Below are positions 46,264-58,854 of a DNA stretch of 64,000 nucleotides, piece after piece. The stretch lies in the NCBI RefSeq assembly GCF_030247185.1, contig NC_080572.1, forward strand, positions 10,557,007 through 10,621,006. The letters are read 5' to 3'. A model generated the notes under the pieces. It did no database searches, was not told where the DNA came from, and saw nothing but the letters and a program-made list of their open reading frames with translations. This DNA is from Malaya genurostris (taxonomy: Eukaryota; Arthropoda; Insecta; Diptera; Culicidae). The translations under genes and the position numbers were made by a program. Numbering within the stretch: position 1 is the first letter of the stretch; every line of letters starts with the position of its first letter.

Positions 46264-46615
46264 TTGTACTACTGGATAATGATTTGGGAACTGAATTTTG
46301 GATTGAATTCAGAATTTGTAATCTGGTGCATCTGAATTATAAATTTGATTTCTGACTTAGGATATTGTTCCAGAATACAGGTTCAGGAATTAAAACTTGG
46401 CTCTGGAACTGATTCCTAATTTTGGGCTCTGGAACTATATTTTCGGAACTGATTTTTTGACTAACCGAATTCAGTTCCTTAATTTTTGTCTGGAATTCTA
46501 TATAGATTATTTTAGAATATATTTAGATTATTTTAGAATATATCTAGATAGAATTTTTGAACTGACTTCTGAACAAGAATTTAGTTCCTGAATTCGGTTT
46601 CAGAATTTAAAACGT
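46264..46615. repeat. Degenerate GGAACTGA/GAATTC-rich tract
   Basis: Short motifs such as GGAACTGATT, TTCAGAATTTG and GGAATTCTATAT recur at irregular spacing. TTAGATTATTTTAGAATATA is doubled near 46510. It is likely a decayed minisatellite. Confidence 0.5.
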
Positions 46616-46804
46616 GTCAGTTTTATTCGTATTCACGTCATACAGTTATGTCTCTGATATCAAAAATTGTCTCTGATTAGCTGAATGTCGCAAAATGAAT
46701 ACAGAAAAATTTACTACTATATTTAGTCGTTAATAAGAGATTTTTTTAAATAATTTTCTATTCATTTCGGCAAAGACATTAATTTAAGGGTTTTGGTACC
46801 GTAT

Positions 46805-46982
46805 TTGACTCATCAGTGTATTAGCAGTTTATGTTGAACTGCTAGCGCCATCTAACGGTTCACATAAACCACTAAGTGGCAAATAGCATTAACTATACGT
46901 CTGCTTAGCGGTTTATGCGGAGCCGTTGGGTGGCGTTAGTAATTAAACGTGAACGGTTAATGATTCGATAAGTCGAAGATGA
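46805..46982. mobile_element. MITE of the GACTCATCAGTG / GACGAA TIR family
   Basis: It begins TTTGACTCATCAGTG and ends CGATAAGTCGAAGATGAAAT. Inside, GCAAATAGCATTAACTATAC and GTCTGCTTAGCGGTTTATG match the palindrome arm at 44600-44635. It encodes no protein. Confidence 0.65.
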
Positions 46983-49440
46983 AATTTTATAGTTAATAAA
47001 ATTATAAGGTATCTGTCTTATCGACAATATTCTTGTAAATCGAATACCGACTCTCCGTTAAACTCTTGGTCACTATTCTTCTTGACGCTATGTTGACCGA
47101 AGATATCGCCTTCGAGGGTTGATTATAGGCAAGATAATAAATCACTCCACTGCGATCGGGGGCGTTACCAATCGTACCAATCAACGACCACGAACAAACA
47201 AACTTTCACTGCAAAATTATATGTACACCCAACTGACGGTCATCTCCATAGCAGTCTGATGGTGAGCATTTCCTGTGGAAGTACAAGTGGAAAATATGCT
47301 ATCCGTTACTGCCCACGGAAGTAAGAAAAAAGTTCGTCCTGTGCTTGTGTTGCTTAACAAGCAGAAAAAAAAAACATTACATAAAAGTCCTTGAGGAAAG
47401 AAAAAAAAGATGGGTCGTTGAAAAACGCTGTATATAACCCAGCATGCTTCCCTTTCTTTCCTTAAGCACACCATTGCAACCAAATACAATCAAACAGCGG
47501 CTAGGAACACCGAGGCAGTGGGAGAAAAAAAATCGCACCATCCTTGAAATCATACTCGGTGCCGTCGGGACTCGGCAGGCGAATCCAAGCAATCCGGGGG
47601 TAGAATTTTTCCACTGTTGTTCCCTGCAGGATGATTTTTTTTGTGTGTGCAATTTTTCCTCTCTTCGTTCTCTTGCTCTGCCCCGACGATGTCAAGGTAA
47701 TTGTTGATATCGAGTGATTTTTTTTTTCGGGGAGTGTTGAGTTTTTTTTCGAATCCTGATTCGTCAAGCGTCCACCGCCTGCTGGTTCGTTTGCCGGGGG
47801 CAGCGATTATGCGTAGTTGGGAGTAGTTTTTTTTTGTCTTCGCATAAAAACATTGCGATTTAGCTGAATAACACATCGATACAGAATTTGTTTCTAGAAG
47901 TTTCAGCACACAGGAAATGCAAATTGTGTGCGTATTTTTCGAGCTCTAAATTTTCCACAAAATGACAATGCCAAATGTTAATAATGATATCAATCTTAAC
48001 TGATAAAAATGTAACCTAAAAATAACTCACATTCTTTCATTTTCTTAATATAAATGTTTCTAGCTAGGGCACGCACAGAAACATACTACGCTTCGGTGAA
48101 AATCTATTTTCGTAATTTTCATCTCTTTGTTCGTCTTGGAGTTTCGAACTGCTTTCATATTCAAACGAGCAGTTCGTTTGCTCAAGCCCCAAACCAAAAT
48201 TTATTGATTACTCATTCTGTACCATCTTGAACCATTTTCCCAAACAATTTCCCTAATTGTTTGTCGGTCCCATCTTTAATTCACCATAGCACAGACGTTC
48301 AACCGGAACGGTTTGTTTTATCGCTGAGCGAGACATGTCAATCAAAATTATGCCTCCACCGATTTTCAAACCGAAATATACCTTCCACGAGGAAATCAAA
48401 TTCTCTATTGTGGGAAGGTATTCCAAAAACGTTTTGAATCTTGTGTTACAAAGCCGGCCAGTTGGTTCTGTCAGCTTGTCGGCAGCAAGCCATGATCTAG
48501 CGCTAGATGATGAAACTTGTTGCACGTTCCAAGCGGATAACGTCCGTCTGGACCAACTTTGTAAGTTGGTTTAGTTCTAAAGTTTTGCTTTGAAGCGTTC
48601 GAATGAAAAAAATCAAAATTCACGTGATTATCTTAAAATTTTCTGAATAATCTCCGCCAGCGATGGTTGTAGTTTATCCCAAAAATAATTACCAGTCCCT
48701 GGTCCGAACACACAACGAGCACCATTCCACCACCAACACAACAGTTGTTAAACCACTTTGCTAACAGTATTTTGTTTGTTTCACCGACTCGCATAGAACG
48801 ACAGTTTGCCTTGGCTCATTGACTACCAACGTTTCGAAATGCAGGCGCAATCTTCTAATTGGCTACCGCGTAAGAGTACAGCCCTGAAACTGTCAGTCAA
48901 AAAATACAGTCTCAACGTACGTATCTCGATAAACAATACCACCGTAAGCACAGTGGGTGGAAAACGATTCTCCCCTACGCTGTCGTCTCGTTCATTAGTG
49001 AGTGTTTTCCACGGTTTCCGAGAGTCACTCATCCAGTAGGCCATGCGCCGATAGACATTTCCGTGCAGCTAGTCAGCGTAACAACATCGCATCGGGTTTG
49101 AAACTTGATAATTTACAACTGACCCGCTCTAAGCAGGCGACGAACGAATTAAAGAATTTGCTACTCGGCTTCCTAGGTTTAAGTGGAAACAGCTGAAACC
49201 AAATTTGCTAATTCCTCAATGGTCTGTATCTGGCTAATGTGAACCACCGAATGTAACCGAAAAATTTGTCGTGTAAACGAAGGCAACTTCATCGAGTTTT
49301 GAATGTCTGCTGGTTTCACATTTGGGTGAAACGGGAATATTGCTTCGGTTAGTAAATTAGTGCAATTTTACGTTCGAGAGCAGTTGGAAAGGTGGCGAAG
49401 CATTTTATTTTAGTGAACATTTGAACTGCATGCTTAACCT
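46983..49440. other. Unclassified region
   Basis: Overlapping frames on both strands between 47217 and 47909 are driven by A/T runs and are not credible. The frame 48335-48574 (+), with FHEEIKFSIVGRYSK, resembles a short stretch near 20210, suggesting a dispersed repeat. Otherwise nothing is recognised. Composition around 47.2-49.2 kb is less AT-rich than the flanks, so single-copy sequence is possible. Confidence 0.4.
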
Positions 49441-49469
49441 GCGTGAAATAAAGATAAATGAGTTTTTTT

Positions 49470-49601
49470 TTACTTTTTTGCCTTTTTATATATATATATA
49501 AAAAATAGGTATAGAATTCGCTCAAACTTTCGAAAATTTTTCCGAGGCCCGGAGGGCCGAATGACATATACCAATCGATTCAGCTCGACGAACTGAGCAA
49601 A

Positions 49602-49687
<86 letters not shown>

Positions 49688-50670
49688 TCTGTATGTGTGT
49701 TGTCAATTAAGAGGTCGAGATCTCAGAGATGGCTGGACCGATTTTGATCAAACTAGTCGCAAATGAAAGGTCTTCTTTTCTACAAATTCAGATTCATACG
49801 AAAATTCGTATGCTCCCAAACAAAGTTCCTGAATTATGTTTGGTTCCGACCTCTGGTTCCGGAACTACAGGATGATATATGAAACGAAATCAAAATTGTG
49901 TAACTCATTCTTCTCGTAGATGGCTGAACCGATCTAAGATTCAAATGAAATCTAAGAATCATCTAAGATTCAAATGAAAAGTTTCAAGATTCTTTAAAAC
50001 ATCTTGCTCTTCAGTCAGATCCAACTTCCGGTTTCGGGGATACAGGGTGATTAGTATAAAAATGTCTATTCCACATAAATTTATCAGGTTTATCAACAGA
50101 TTTGGATAGTCGATAAAAAAAATTTACTTTTTCAGTTTTAGTGGTATTCAGTTGTCGATTCAGAAGGCACCTAAAAATTTAATTCGTGCTATGATTTCTC
50201 AAAGATGTCTTCACTGATTTTCAAATATTTTGAAACAAATGTAAACTATACAGCTATTCAGGTGAATTTATCTGACTTCGGCCATACCGATTTTAGAATT
50301 CCGGTTCCAGTATAAAATCGTTTCTCAAAGCTCAATCGTTTTCTCAAAAAAGCCTAATAAAATTTCAGAAACAAAAATTCAAATTGAATTAAACTTATAT
50401 ACAAAATTAATTAGTTTTATACATACATACAAAAATTAATGAATTTTATCCAATTAAGCTTCAAAGTTGTACTCAAAACTGTAATTTATTCGTCATATGG
50501 CCATACGAATCAGTTTGGGTTATGCTGGTTCCTGAATACCGGCTCTGGAAGTACCTTAAATTACCGTAAACTCTAAAGTGGAACTTACATATCATGGCAT
50601 GTTTAATCGATTATCACACCTCTAGATTTAAATTCGATTGTATTTGTAGTTTCGACATTACAGCTTGGCT
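49470..50670 (-). repeat. Dispersed repeat family 2, third long copy
   Basis: TATATATATATAAAAAATAG with GTATAGAATTCGCTCAAACT is followed by the conserved 140-bp block once only, then GGTTCCGACCTCTGGTTCCG, the doubled ATCTAAGATTCAAATGAAA region and CGTCATATGGCCATACGAAT. It ends near TCGACATTACAGCT. A long (TG)n lies inside. It serves as the uninterrupted reference for the split copy at 39.4-43.9 kb, although about 500 bp after the 140-bp block are absent here. Confidence 0.78.
49606..49680. repeat. (TG)37 microsatellite
   Basis: A pure 75-bp TG run sits in the CA/TG tract of a family-2 repeat. The matching tracts in the other copies are only 7-8 units long, so this one has expanded. Confidence 0.97.
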
Positions 50671-52289
50671 TGGCTTTAACGCAAATATCATTTTTATTTA
50701 ACGTTTATGTTCTCATTTATTATCTTGTTTAAATGTGACATTTTCGAGACCCATGCAATCGCACGCTTAGTAGCCTACTTTTGATCCAACTCTGATCATA
50801 TGCTTTTACTCAGATTGTTGGTCTAGAACTTTGAAAACTTTAAAATGTGATATGCTAGCTTTGACATGTTTCAGTTAATATACCTTTTGTCCGGAATCGA
50901 AAAGCTTTCAATTAAGAAAATCCATTTCCTTCAATACGACATATTGATAGAAAAAGCTGACTGCTCTAACATTCTCTAACGTCTGGATATCCAAATACGC
51001 ACTCGAGACCTGAGGAACGACTTTTTGTTGCGCTTTCCTTTCTGGCGAACCGGCTATCTTAACTGTATTTAATCTAAGATTCCAACATTGGGATAAAAGT
51101 GCCTATTGTTGGTTTTGAAAAACAAACAGTAAACAATAAACAATACGTAGGTGCAAGACTACCATGTCCTTCAAGTAATGCAATGATACCCAATGGGCTG
51201 GGAAAATCATTGAAAATCAATAATCATTGCTGGTCTAAGATCACTGCTGATCTTAAGACCTTTTATTTCGATGTATTTGAAACTTATTCAGTAATACCGT
51301 GTTGGTGGTTTAATATCATCAATAAAAACAGTAAATAATATTAACATATATGCTGTGATTGATAATATTTTTTTTGTGGGTTTACCGGTCGGGCAGCTGA
51401 ATAGCCCAAATTATGAACCGTGCCCATTTATGGATCCAGGATATACAATATCAATTCCACGCCTGACAAACTAGTCTATGTTGACCAACTGAACACAGGC
51501 GTTGGCCCGGAATTGTGCATTGATCCTTTCACCATGTGCAAGTGCTTTGCTGAAATATTCAAAGAAAATATTAAATACAAATTATACTTACTAAATATGG
51601 CTTGATGGTGTACTTAATCTACAATCTTAGAAGTGGAAATAAATGTATGTTTTGCATTTGCATAGTTAAATATGAGTGATGAATGATGAATGATTAGTGA
51701 GTGGAGTATTAGTATAGATCTAAGCAAAAGTAACGAATGTCATACTACAATGTAATCTAAGAGAAAGCTACTTTCAACATGCAACTAAACTACAATATGT
51801 GGAAGTTTCAGATGCTGTTATCCACGCCATTTGCGGTTCCAAAAGGTAACAAAGAGTATATGATTCCGTCATCATAAAACCAACTGCATACTGCAAAAGA
51901 GATCAAACTTGATTAGTAGATAGCTTCTCTACCCTAGATCAAAGTGTAGTATTTGTTGTAGCATAGACAATGCCTGACAAGTTTGGCACACTCAGAAAGA
52001 GGAACATATCCATTTTATTTTTCCCATTCTGTGTATTGTTGCCTCTTCTTATCAGACATTACCCATGGCACCATTAGTGTTAATCGTTCTCCATTGAGTA
52101 AGGATACAGACAATCCCTGGAACCGTGACAGCATCATTCAATCTGTCTCAAGGTTGTGCCAACGCCCAGGAATATGCTGTGATTGATAATAATTAAAATG
52201 ATAAGAAAAACATGTTCAAACACAAAGCATGTTATACAGTTGATCAAAAATGTTAGTCAATTTAGCTTGAATATCATACACAGAAGTAA
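50671..52289. other. Unclassified region with a 20-bp direct repeat
   Basis: The sequence ATATGCTGTGATTGATAATA occurs at 51349-51368 and 52172-52191. Between them are frames with coding-like but unidentified translations (51420-51605 and 51983-52186, +), the second containing CQRPGICCD. I do not assign a family. Confidence 0.35.
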
Positions 52290-52930
52290 CAGGAGTGCAC
52301 AGAAGTAACGTTGTTTACATCCAGTTTTATAAAGAGTTGAATGCAATTCAATTCGGAAAAGACAATAACAATGTGCACTATGTGGAGCACGAGAACATTA
52401 AGTACAACATTCCAGTATATATGAAAGGTAGTGCTATAGAAGTGCGAGCGCATGATCTTCCCTCAAGCGTCATCGATCCATATATTCGCAAAACTATATT
52501 CCAATGCGGAGAGACTCACTCTATCGAAAAAGAAAAGTGGAAGAACTTTTTCCCCGGTGTTCTAAATGGCGTACGTTTGTTACGCATGCGCTTGAAGACG
52601 CATATACCTTCTTATGTAACTTCCGGTCAGGAAACATGAATCCCGTGCAAATCACTTGTTACCTATGACAATCAGATGTCAATATTTTCAAAAACCTGTT
52701 CACTTCGGTAAGCCATGTGATAAACTGGACACGAAGACAACTACACCAAAGGACAACGGTGCATCCTTTACACCAACCCCAAGCAACCCCAGTACACCTG
52801 TGACAGCCACCAATAACCATGAAGCATCCCCTTCAACGAAACCAGCTGCAGTTAAAAACTTACCCTCCAACCAACCAGCAACTGCAAACAATGTACAACA
52901 AACTTTATCGTGGACAATGCCATAGAAGTA
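52290..52930 (+). pseudogene. Non-LTR ORF1 fragment D1 (RRM-like region and zinc knuckle)
   Basis: The frame at 52295-52639 contains VHYVEHENIKYNIPVYMKG, AIEVRAHDLPSSVIDPYIR and WKNFFPGVLNGVRLLRMRL, the RRM-like central domain of the ORF1 protein. After a frameshift, the knuckle region reads CQYFQKPVHFGKPC: a CX2CX4HX4C knuckle whose second Cys has become Phe. A Thr/Pro/Asn-rich linker follows (TPTPSNPSTPVTATNN, SNQPATANNVQQ). The N-terminal portion is missing. It is followed at once by a second ORF1 fragment. Confidence 0.82.
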
Positions 52931-53420
52931 CGCGTGCATGACCTGTCCCGCAGATCAGTGATCAGTTCTTTCGGGAAAATATGTCGCAGTACGGTGAAGT
53001 TTTTTCCATCGAAAGGGAAGTATGGCGGAATTTTTCCCCGGTATCCGGAATGGCGTACGAGTGGTTGGTATGCAACTACGTAAGGCAATTCCTTCTTACA
53101 TCATTTGTGATCAAGATGGGATACATCCGTGTAAAACGCTGATAACCTATGAAAATCAACTGATTACATGCCAGTTTTGTGATCAAAATGCACACTACGA
53201 CATACCTTGCACTAAAACTGCAGAAAAGGACATCTTTAACCAAAGACAAGGTCAACCGTTCAACAACGCAAACTAGTGAGCGCTCCTTTCATCATCAAAC
53301 CAACCAGCAACTGCAATAAATGCACAACAAGTCACGTCTACAGCAACTAACAAAGAGTCCAAGACTGCGAATTACAAGGAAAACGAAGAGAAAACGGAAA
53401 CCAACAACAGTACTGCCGAT
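52915..53420 (+). pseudogene. Non-LTR ORF1 fragment D2, different subfamily
   Basis: The fragment begins inside the RRM-like domain (AIEVRVHDL), passes frameshifts and reads ENMSQYGEV, EFFPGIRNGVRVVGMQLRK and IPSYI. It has an intact zinc knuckle, CQFCDQNAHYDIPC (CX2CX4HX4C, about 53172-53213). A linker follows (SSNQPATAINAQQVTSTA, NKESKTANYKENEEKTE). It differs from D1 at many positions, so the tandem arrangement joins two subfamilies. It is not a recent duplication. It ends at a junction with a family-1 repeat over GGATCGGATCCAGA. Confidence 0.8.
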
Positions 53421-53760
53421 GCGGATCGGATCCAGACGAAATTCAGAAATCCCGGATGGGACCATAAGACCTCTCATTTGAAACTAAGTTTGTGAAAATC
53501 GGTCAAACCATCCCTGAGAAAAGTGAGAGAGATCCATTTTGGAATATAAGATCACTAATTCCGGTGCTTCCACAACCGGAAACTGTGAACTGTGAATTTA
53601 ATAATTAACAACAAATTTGAGAAAATTGATGAAATCTTTATTGGAATCGACTAACTTCTACCAGTGTAAAAAGAGCTCCGGCGTAACAACCCACAATATT
53701 GTCATAACATAAAAGCACGACGAATTCACAGTGCTTTTGCAGACAGAAAGGTAGACGAAA
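53405..53760 (+). repeat. Family-1 repeat, partial
   Basis: It joins ORF1 sequence at GGATCCAGACGAAATTCAG. It continues with ATTTGAAACTAAGTTTGTG and AAAATCGGTCAAACCATCCC, then decays, with a CACAGTGCTTTTGCAGACAG remnant and GAAAGG near 53745. Confidence 0.6.
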
Positions 53761-54320
53761 AACCTGTTTTGATCCACCTAGTGGTGCAATGATGCCTTTC
53801 TCATATCAATAATACTATCATATATAATACTGTGGTATTCTTCACAATAATTTTCTTTCGATGGTATTAAATTCTTAACACACTATACCCTATATTTCCG
53901 GATCCGGAAGTCGAGTCCGGATAAATTTCAGGAATTATGTATGGGACCACAGGACCTTTCATTTGAACCTAAGTTTGTGAAAATCGGTCGCGCCATCTAT
54001 GAGAAAAGTTAGAACACATATTTTCATTTTTTGCACATTTTGCCCCATAACTCCGGAACCGGAAGTCGGATCCAGATAATATTCAGGAATTTTTTTTTGG
54101 GACCACAAGTCTTTTCATTTGAATCTAAGTTTGTGAAAATCGGTTCTGCCATTTCGGAGAAAAGTTAGTGCAAAAAAACGTTACATACACACATACGCAC
54201 ATACACACAGACATTTTGCGAACTCGTCGAACTGAGTCGAATGGTAAATGACACTCGGCCCTCCGGGCTTCGGTTCAAAAGTTGGTTTTCACAGTGATAG
54301 GTTATGCAATCTATATGAGG
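53761..54320 (+). repeat. Family-1 repeat, short near-complete copy
   Basis: The copy starts AAACCTGTTTTGATCCACCT with GATGCCTTTCTCATATC and ends CACAGTGATAGG and CTATATGAGGCAAAA. It has only two internal units (cores near 53897 and 54053). This makes it a good minimal reference for the family. Confidence 0.78.
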
Positions 54321-54763
54321 CAAAAAGCCATACGCAAGAAAACTACATCGACTATGCAAAGTGTCAATGTTGTATAATGTTTGTTCAATTAGTTACCTCT
54401 TGAAATGCATTGGATCATATCCCAGGATAGTAAAATTGGAGTAACAGTTTCGGGGATTGAAGAAGGTGAACAAGTTCAAATCTTATCTCCGACAAAAACT
54501 TTATCATTTTTCACTATCCCAATCTAGCTTTTTCTAATCTCTCTTTCGTTGGACATTGATTGATAGTTAAGCTAAGTAACTAATAACTACGATATATCGG
54601 ATAACCGATAAGAATTTTTAAAAGTCTTTGGTCGAACTGCGGCCTGGCAGATTTTTTGTTAGGTCCGGTAGCTACTTCTAGGCCCGACACTGCACGGTGA
54701 GGCCCGTGCAGGCGGCAACACTAGCCTTAACATGGTCCCACAAGTTAACAGTTAATAGTTAGG
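54321..54763. other. Spacer, nothing recognised
   Basis: No features are supported. A GC-rich patch near 54650-54720 (GGCCTGGCAGA, GGCCCGTGCAGGCGGCAAC) stands out. Confidence 0.4.
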
Positions 54764-54771
54764 CGTTAAAT

Positions 54772-55065
54772 CAGGGGTGGAAATAAGCAAATTTTTTGAT
54801 TCACAGTAAATAAAAATAGTCAGTATTATCTTTTCATATTACATATTTATTGTAGATATTATAGTGAATGATTTTAGAAAAAAAAATTTGGTTGTACTTA
54901 GAATTTAAAAAGGTCTTCAATTTCATTTCCCACAATTTAAAACATAATCGCAATTTTTGTTTTGATACCCAATTTTTTAATTCACGGTGTTCGGTATTTT
55001 TGATTCACAATCGGAAATCTTGATTCACATTTTCATGTGCAAAATAGGCTTATTTCCACCTCTGC
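54772..55065. mobile_element. 294-bp hAT MITE with perfect 8-bp TSD
   Basis: The left end is CAGGGGTGGAAATAAGC and the right end, reverse-complemented, is CAGAGGTGGAAATAAGC. CGTTAAAT flanks both sides exactly (54764-54771 and 55066-55073). The 8-bp target and CAGRGGTGG ends are diagnostic of hAT. Subterminal TTGATTCACA motifs appear in both orientations. No coding. Confidence 0.95.
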
Positions 55066-55073
55066 GTTAAATG

Positions 55074-58000
55074 TCAGACGTTGTAAATCGATTCATGATC
55101 AAATTATATACCAAACTGAATAAGTTTGACAACGACACAAGACACGAATCACGTGTGATTTGTCAAAAACAGTGTTGCCAAAAAGATACCAGCTTTTGCA
55201 CTCTTTATGTTTATTACACGAATTCTGGACAGGTATGAATTTCGGATTATACTTGTATGGTGCTTCAATGTCTCCTGTATTATAATCATAAATAGCGGCT
55301 ATGATGGCAACACACAGATTCATAGTTACAAAAGCGCAGACTTCTCTATTCTGAAAAATGTTGAAAAAATAAAACATTTTCATATGTTAGACATATTTCA
55401 ACTAAGTCGTAAATTACAGAATGTCTTGCGTAGATGAACATACTCATATACATTCTCTATTCCTGAGACCATCCACGATGTAGTCAACCGCAGTCATAAT
55501 TTTTACATATTTATCACTCTCGAATTGAGATATTTCTCAAACGCCACTCGAGACTGGCTGAATAGTGTTCATATCTGTTGGATACAACTTCGAAGTGGGC
55601 CTCGTTATGTTTATACTTATGCAACGGAAGGTGCTAGTATTTCACTGAGAATCTTGAAGTGTTAACAGTCAGTAAATTTTCATCTGCCTAGAGATTCTTT
55701 CTAAGCATAGCCACGGCATGTACAGACGAGAGATGGAAAGTCATAGTAGGAGAATGTTGATTGTCATCGGAAACTTTCGTATATTAGATTGAACCAGCGA
55801 TCACAGTAGCTGTGGTTTCAACAAAAAAATTATTGGCTTCTCAGCTTGCTATTGGCGGTTTGTGCTTGTTGCACTACCGAACAATCCCTTGATTTTGGAT
55901 GTAGTCGAGGAAGACTTTTCCGACAAACAGGATATGAATGCATTATCGCAGTTAAAAAATGTTCAAGATTGTTGTTTCCATTATTAGGTAAAATGGGTTT
56001 CCAAACATTTCAAAAATTTTCCACTAGATGCACTCAAGATTTTTTGAAGCTGGAGATGTCAGGGAATGGGTGAACTTTGCTGAAGTACATGCGAAAAGTA
56101 ATTATAGAATTACTTATTTAAATCTTAGCGAAAAAAAACGTTTTCAAGAAAAAAAATGCAGATTAGTTTTTATTAGAGATTTTCTCTAGACAAAACTTTA
56201 TTCCTTTAAAATTAAAGGGGGAAATTATCAATTTGCTTCCCAAAACTATGATTCAGTAGTCAGTGACGCCACCTCACATTAACGACGGCGGTTCAAGTCT
56301 ACTCAGATTGACTGTTAAGTAAGGGAAGGGCCGTTTAATCCGATTTTGACGGTCCAAATGTCACTTTGATCATTACAGTTCTGGGGACAAAATGTATCCC
56401 GAAACTGATTTGGTTGGTCATAAATTTTTACGCTTCAGTTCAAATTTATCGAGTCATGACAAAACTACGGGGTGGAGTTCCCATTTCTGAGACTGATCGA
56501 TTCCGGTGCTGCATAATAACATTTTCGCTTCTCATGATTCATTGGTGAAAGATAGAAAGAGAAGTCCGGACAAAACCAAAGTTCAGGTGAATCTAGTCGT
56601 TCCGATTTAATAAACGAGAACGTTTTGGGAATATAATTGAGAGTGAGAAAATATGTAATTAGAAGAAAGAGCCCTTGCGTTGCTCACAGCGTAAATTGAA
56701 GTATAATAAAATCTAAGGTGTTCACGTTTTTACTTCAGGAATATTAACAGCCGGATACTACTTTAAACATGCAAACAAACAATTGACATGACTTCAGAAA
56801 CGTGACAAATGTTGTCACGTATCTTTGCTGAAAATAAACCAAAAAGCTTCAATTTAGTTAATTGGGGTAAAATGTATTTTTCTGGAATATCATCGATAAA
56901 ATGAAAAGTACATCAAGTGATGTCATTGAAATAGTAATGCATTTCAGGTAACTTTTTCGTGTACCTATGTGTATTTCGACTTCTCTCGTGTGCCTACACG
57001 CACAAAGTAAAAATTCAGTGATTTGACTAAAGTCATTAATATAGGAACAGTAACCATATAAAAAATATTATCAATATTCATTAATAACAATTTATCTGCG
57101 TAGTAATAGTCTTTTTAGTCAAACTAAATCTCCATTTTAGGTTGAACATTTTACATTGCAAAAATTTTCAATTTTCAACAAACAGACGTATCAGCGTTCA
57201 CGGTATTTTCATCCTTTTCACCCTGCATGAAAACTTCACGCACACACTCTCATACTTCATTCGAAAAAATTGTATATCGCGAAGCTTGAAGCTTCTCGCA
57301 AAAAGTGCTGCCATCGAGCGGACATGCCGACTTTTGTATCGATGCTTAAGTCGTTTTCCACCAGGTTTTTCTTTTTCTGGAACCCCAGAAATGTGTTGAA
57401 AATCCGGCAACAAATCACATTTGTAGGTGTTCTTGTTTTAAGCCAATGTGATATAAACAGGTGTGGCAGAGCACATGGCTTGCTTGCGTTGGTAGTTAAA
57501 ATTTTGTAAATAGTTCGGTATGACGACATACATGAAAAATAAACATGCTTTGATTCAATGCCAACTAGTCCGAACGATGTGACGAAAGCAAGCACGTGGT
57601 TTTTAGTTTTACTTGGCTTGCTGAAGCAAAGTTAATATCACTAACACAAAAGAATTGTGTTTGTCCCACCTGTTTCTATCACATTGGTTTTAAGCAGGAG
57701 TATATTGAAAAACCTCTTTGTGGTAATTTTAAAAATGTTTTTTTTTAATTTGACGTTACTTCTAGTTAAAGAAGTACAGTGGAAAAGCACTTGTTTTCTT
57801 TTGTTCGCCTTTTGAATTGTTGTCAAAAAAACAAAGAGCCAAATAAATCAACAGCGAGAGTTTCGTCAAATAAAGTAACTAAACTAAACAGCCGAGTGAA
57901 TAATACTTACTAATGAGTAAATATTACTTACACAGATAAAAATATTTTGTGAATTTACATTTATTTTCATACACATATTTGGAGCAGGCAATTGAATGAA

Positions 58001-58854
58001 AAGTTACATTACAAAACTAAGCGGTTTGTAAATATACAGTCTTGTTCAATGAAAAAATAAATGAATCTTAATGTAATTTTACATTAATCATGGTTTTAAA
58101 TCAGATTTTCGTTTCAACTGATGTCTATTTCATAGTACTATCGGTTTACATGTCGTGTAAGTTTCATCTTTTCATTCTATGTCCCATTTATGGAAACTAC
58201 TTAGAGTGTGTATTATTTTGAATTAATATGTCGTTTATGCTCTACAAATTTTCAGATACTGGTCAAGTTTTCTTTACTTGCTAAGGATTAATTAGATCAC
58301 TTTTCTTGTTTAAAAAATTACGGATCTTTACTGAATTCTGATGAAAGCTTATATCTCGCCATTCGCAATTAGCCCGCCTTCAGTATTGTAGTTCTTGCCA
58401 AACAACAGTAGACGGCGCGCACCGATGAAAGCATAGCACGACAACCGAATCCAGGATAAAGCTTGAAACCCACCAGTTAAATACAAACAAATGTTTTGCT
58501 AATTTGAAACATTCATATTTTGGTTTTGATCATGTAAGAGCAATTCCGGAAAATTAACATTATTCAGTAAAATAAATCGTAAAACAGATACTAGTTTATA
58601 ACAAATTTTCTTCGAAGTGGTTGCGGTAATACAATACTGATTTCCTAAAGTGCGGCAAAGGTTTTCTCTAAAACGCAATGTAGCAGAATTTTTCAATTTA
58701 ACCGAAAACATAACTAAAAACGCAATCTTTCAATCTTGAATAAAATAAGAAACTTTTCTTTGAATAAAAACTAACAAAACCTTTTCAATTTGTAAACAGT
58801 TATATCAAGCCAATAAACAATATTCTTTATTTTGAATCGTCGCACTAAATGATT
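55074..58854. other. AT-rich region, nothing recognised
   Basis: Frames such as 55846-56073 (+), 57142-57399 (+) and 57257-57595 (-) lack domains and overlap on opposite strands. A weak tRNA-like B box (GGCGGTTCAAGTCTACTC near 56286) is not backed by an A box good enough to call. No element ends were found. Confidence 0.45.

Noticed and set aside
47217..47909. Five overlapping frames around poly-A/T runs
   Set aside because: They contain Lys or Phe runs from homopolymers, lie on both strands and match no family.
49470..49706. Frame with a Thr-His repeat
   Set aside because: It translates the (TG)n microsatellite in a family-2 repeat.
56250..56330. tRNA-like SINE around GGCGGTTCAAGTC
   Set aside because: Only a B-box-like word is seen. 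No convincing A box, anticodon arm or tail.
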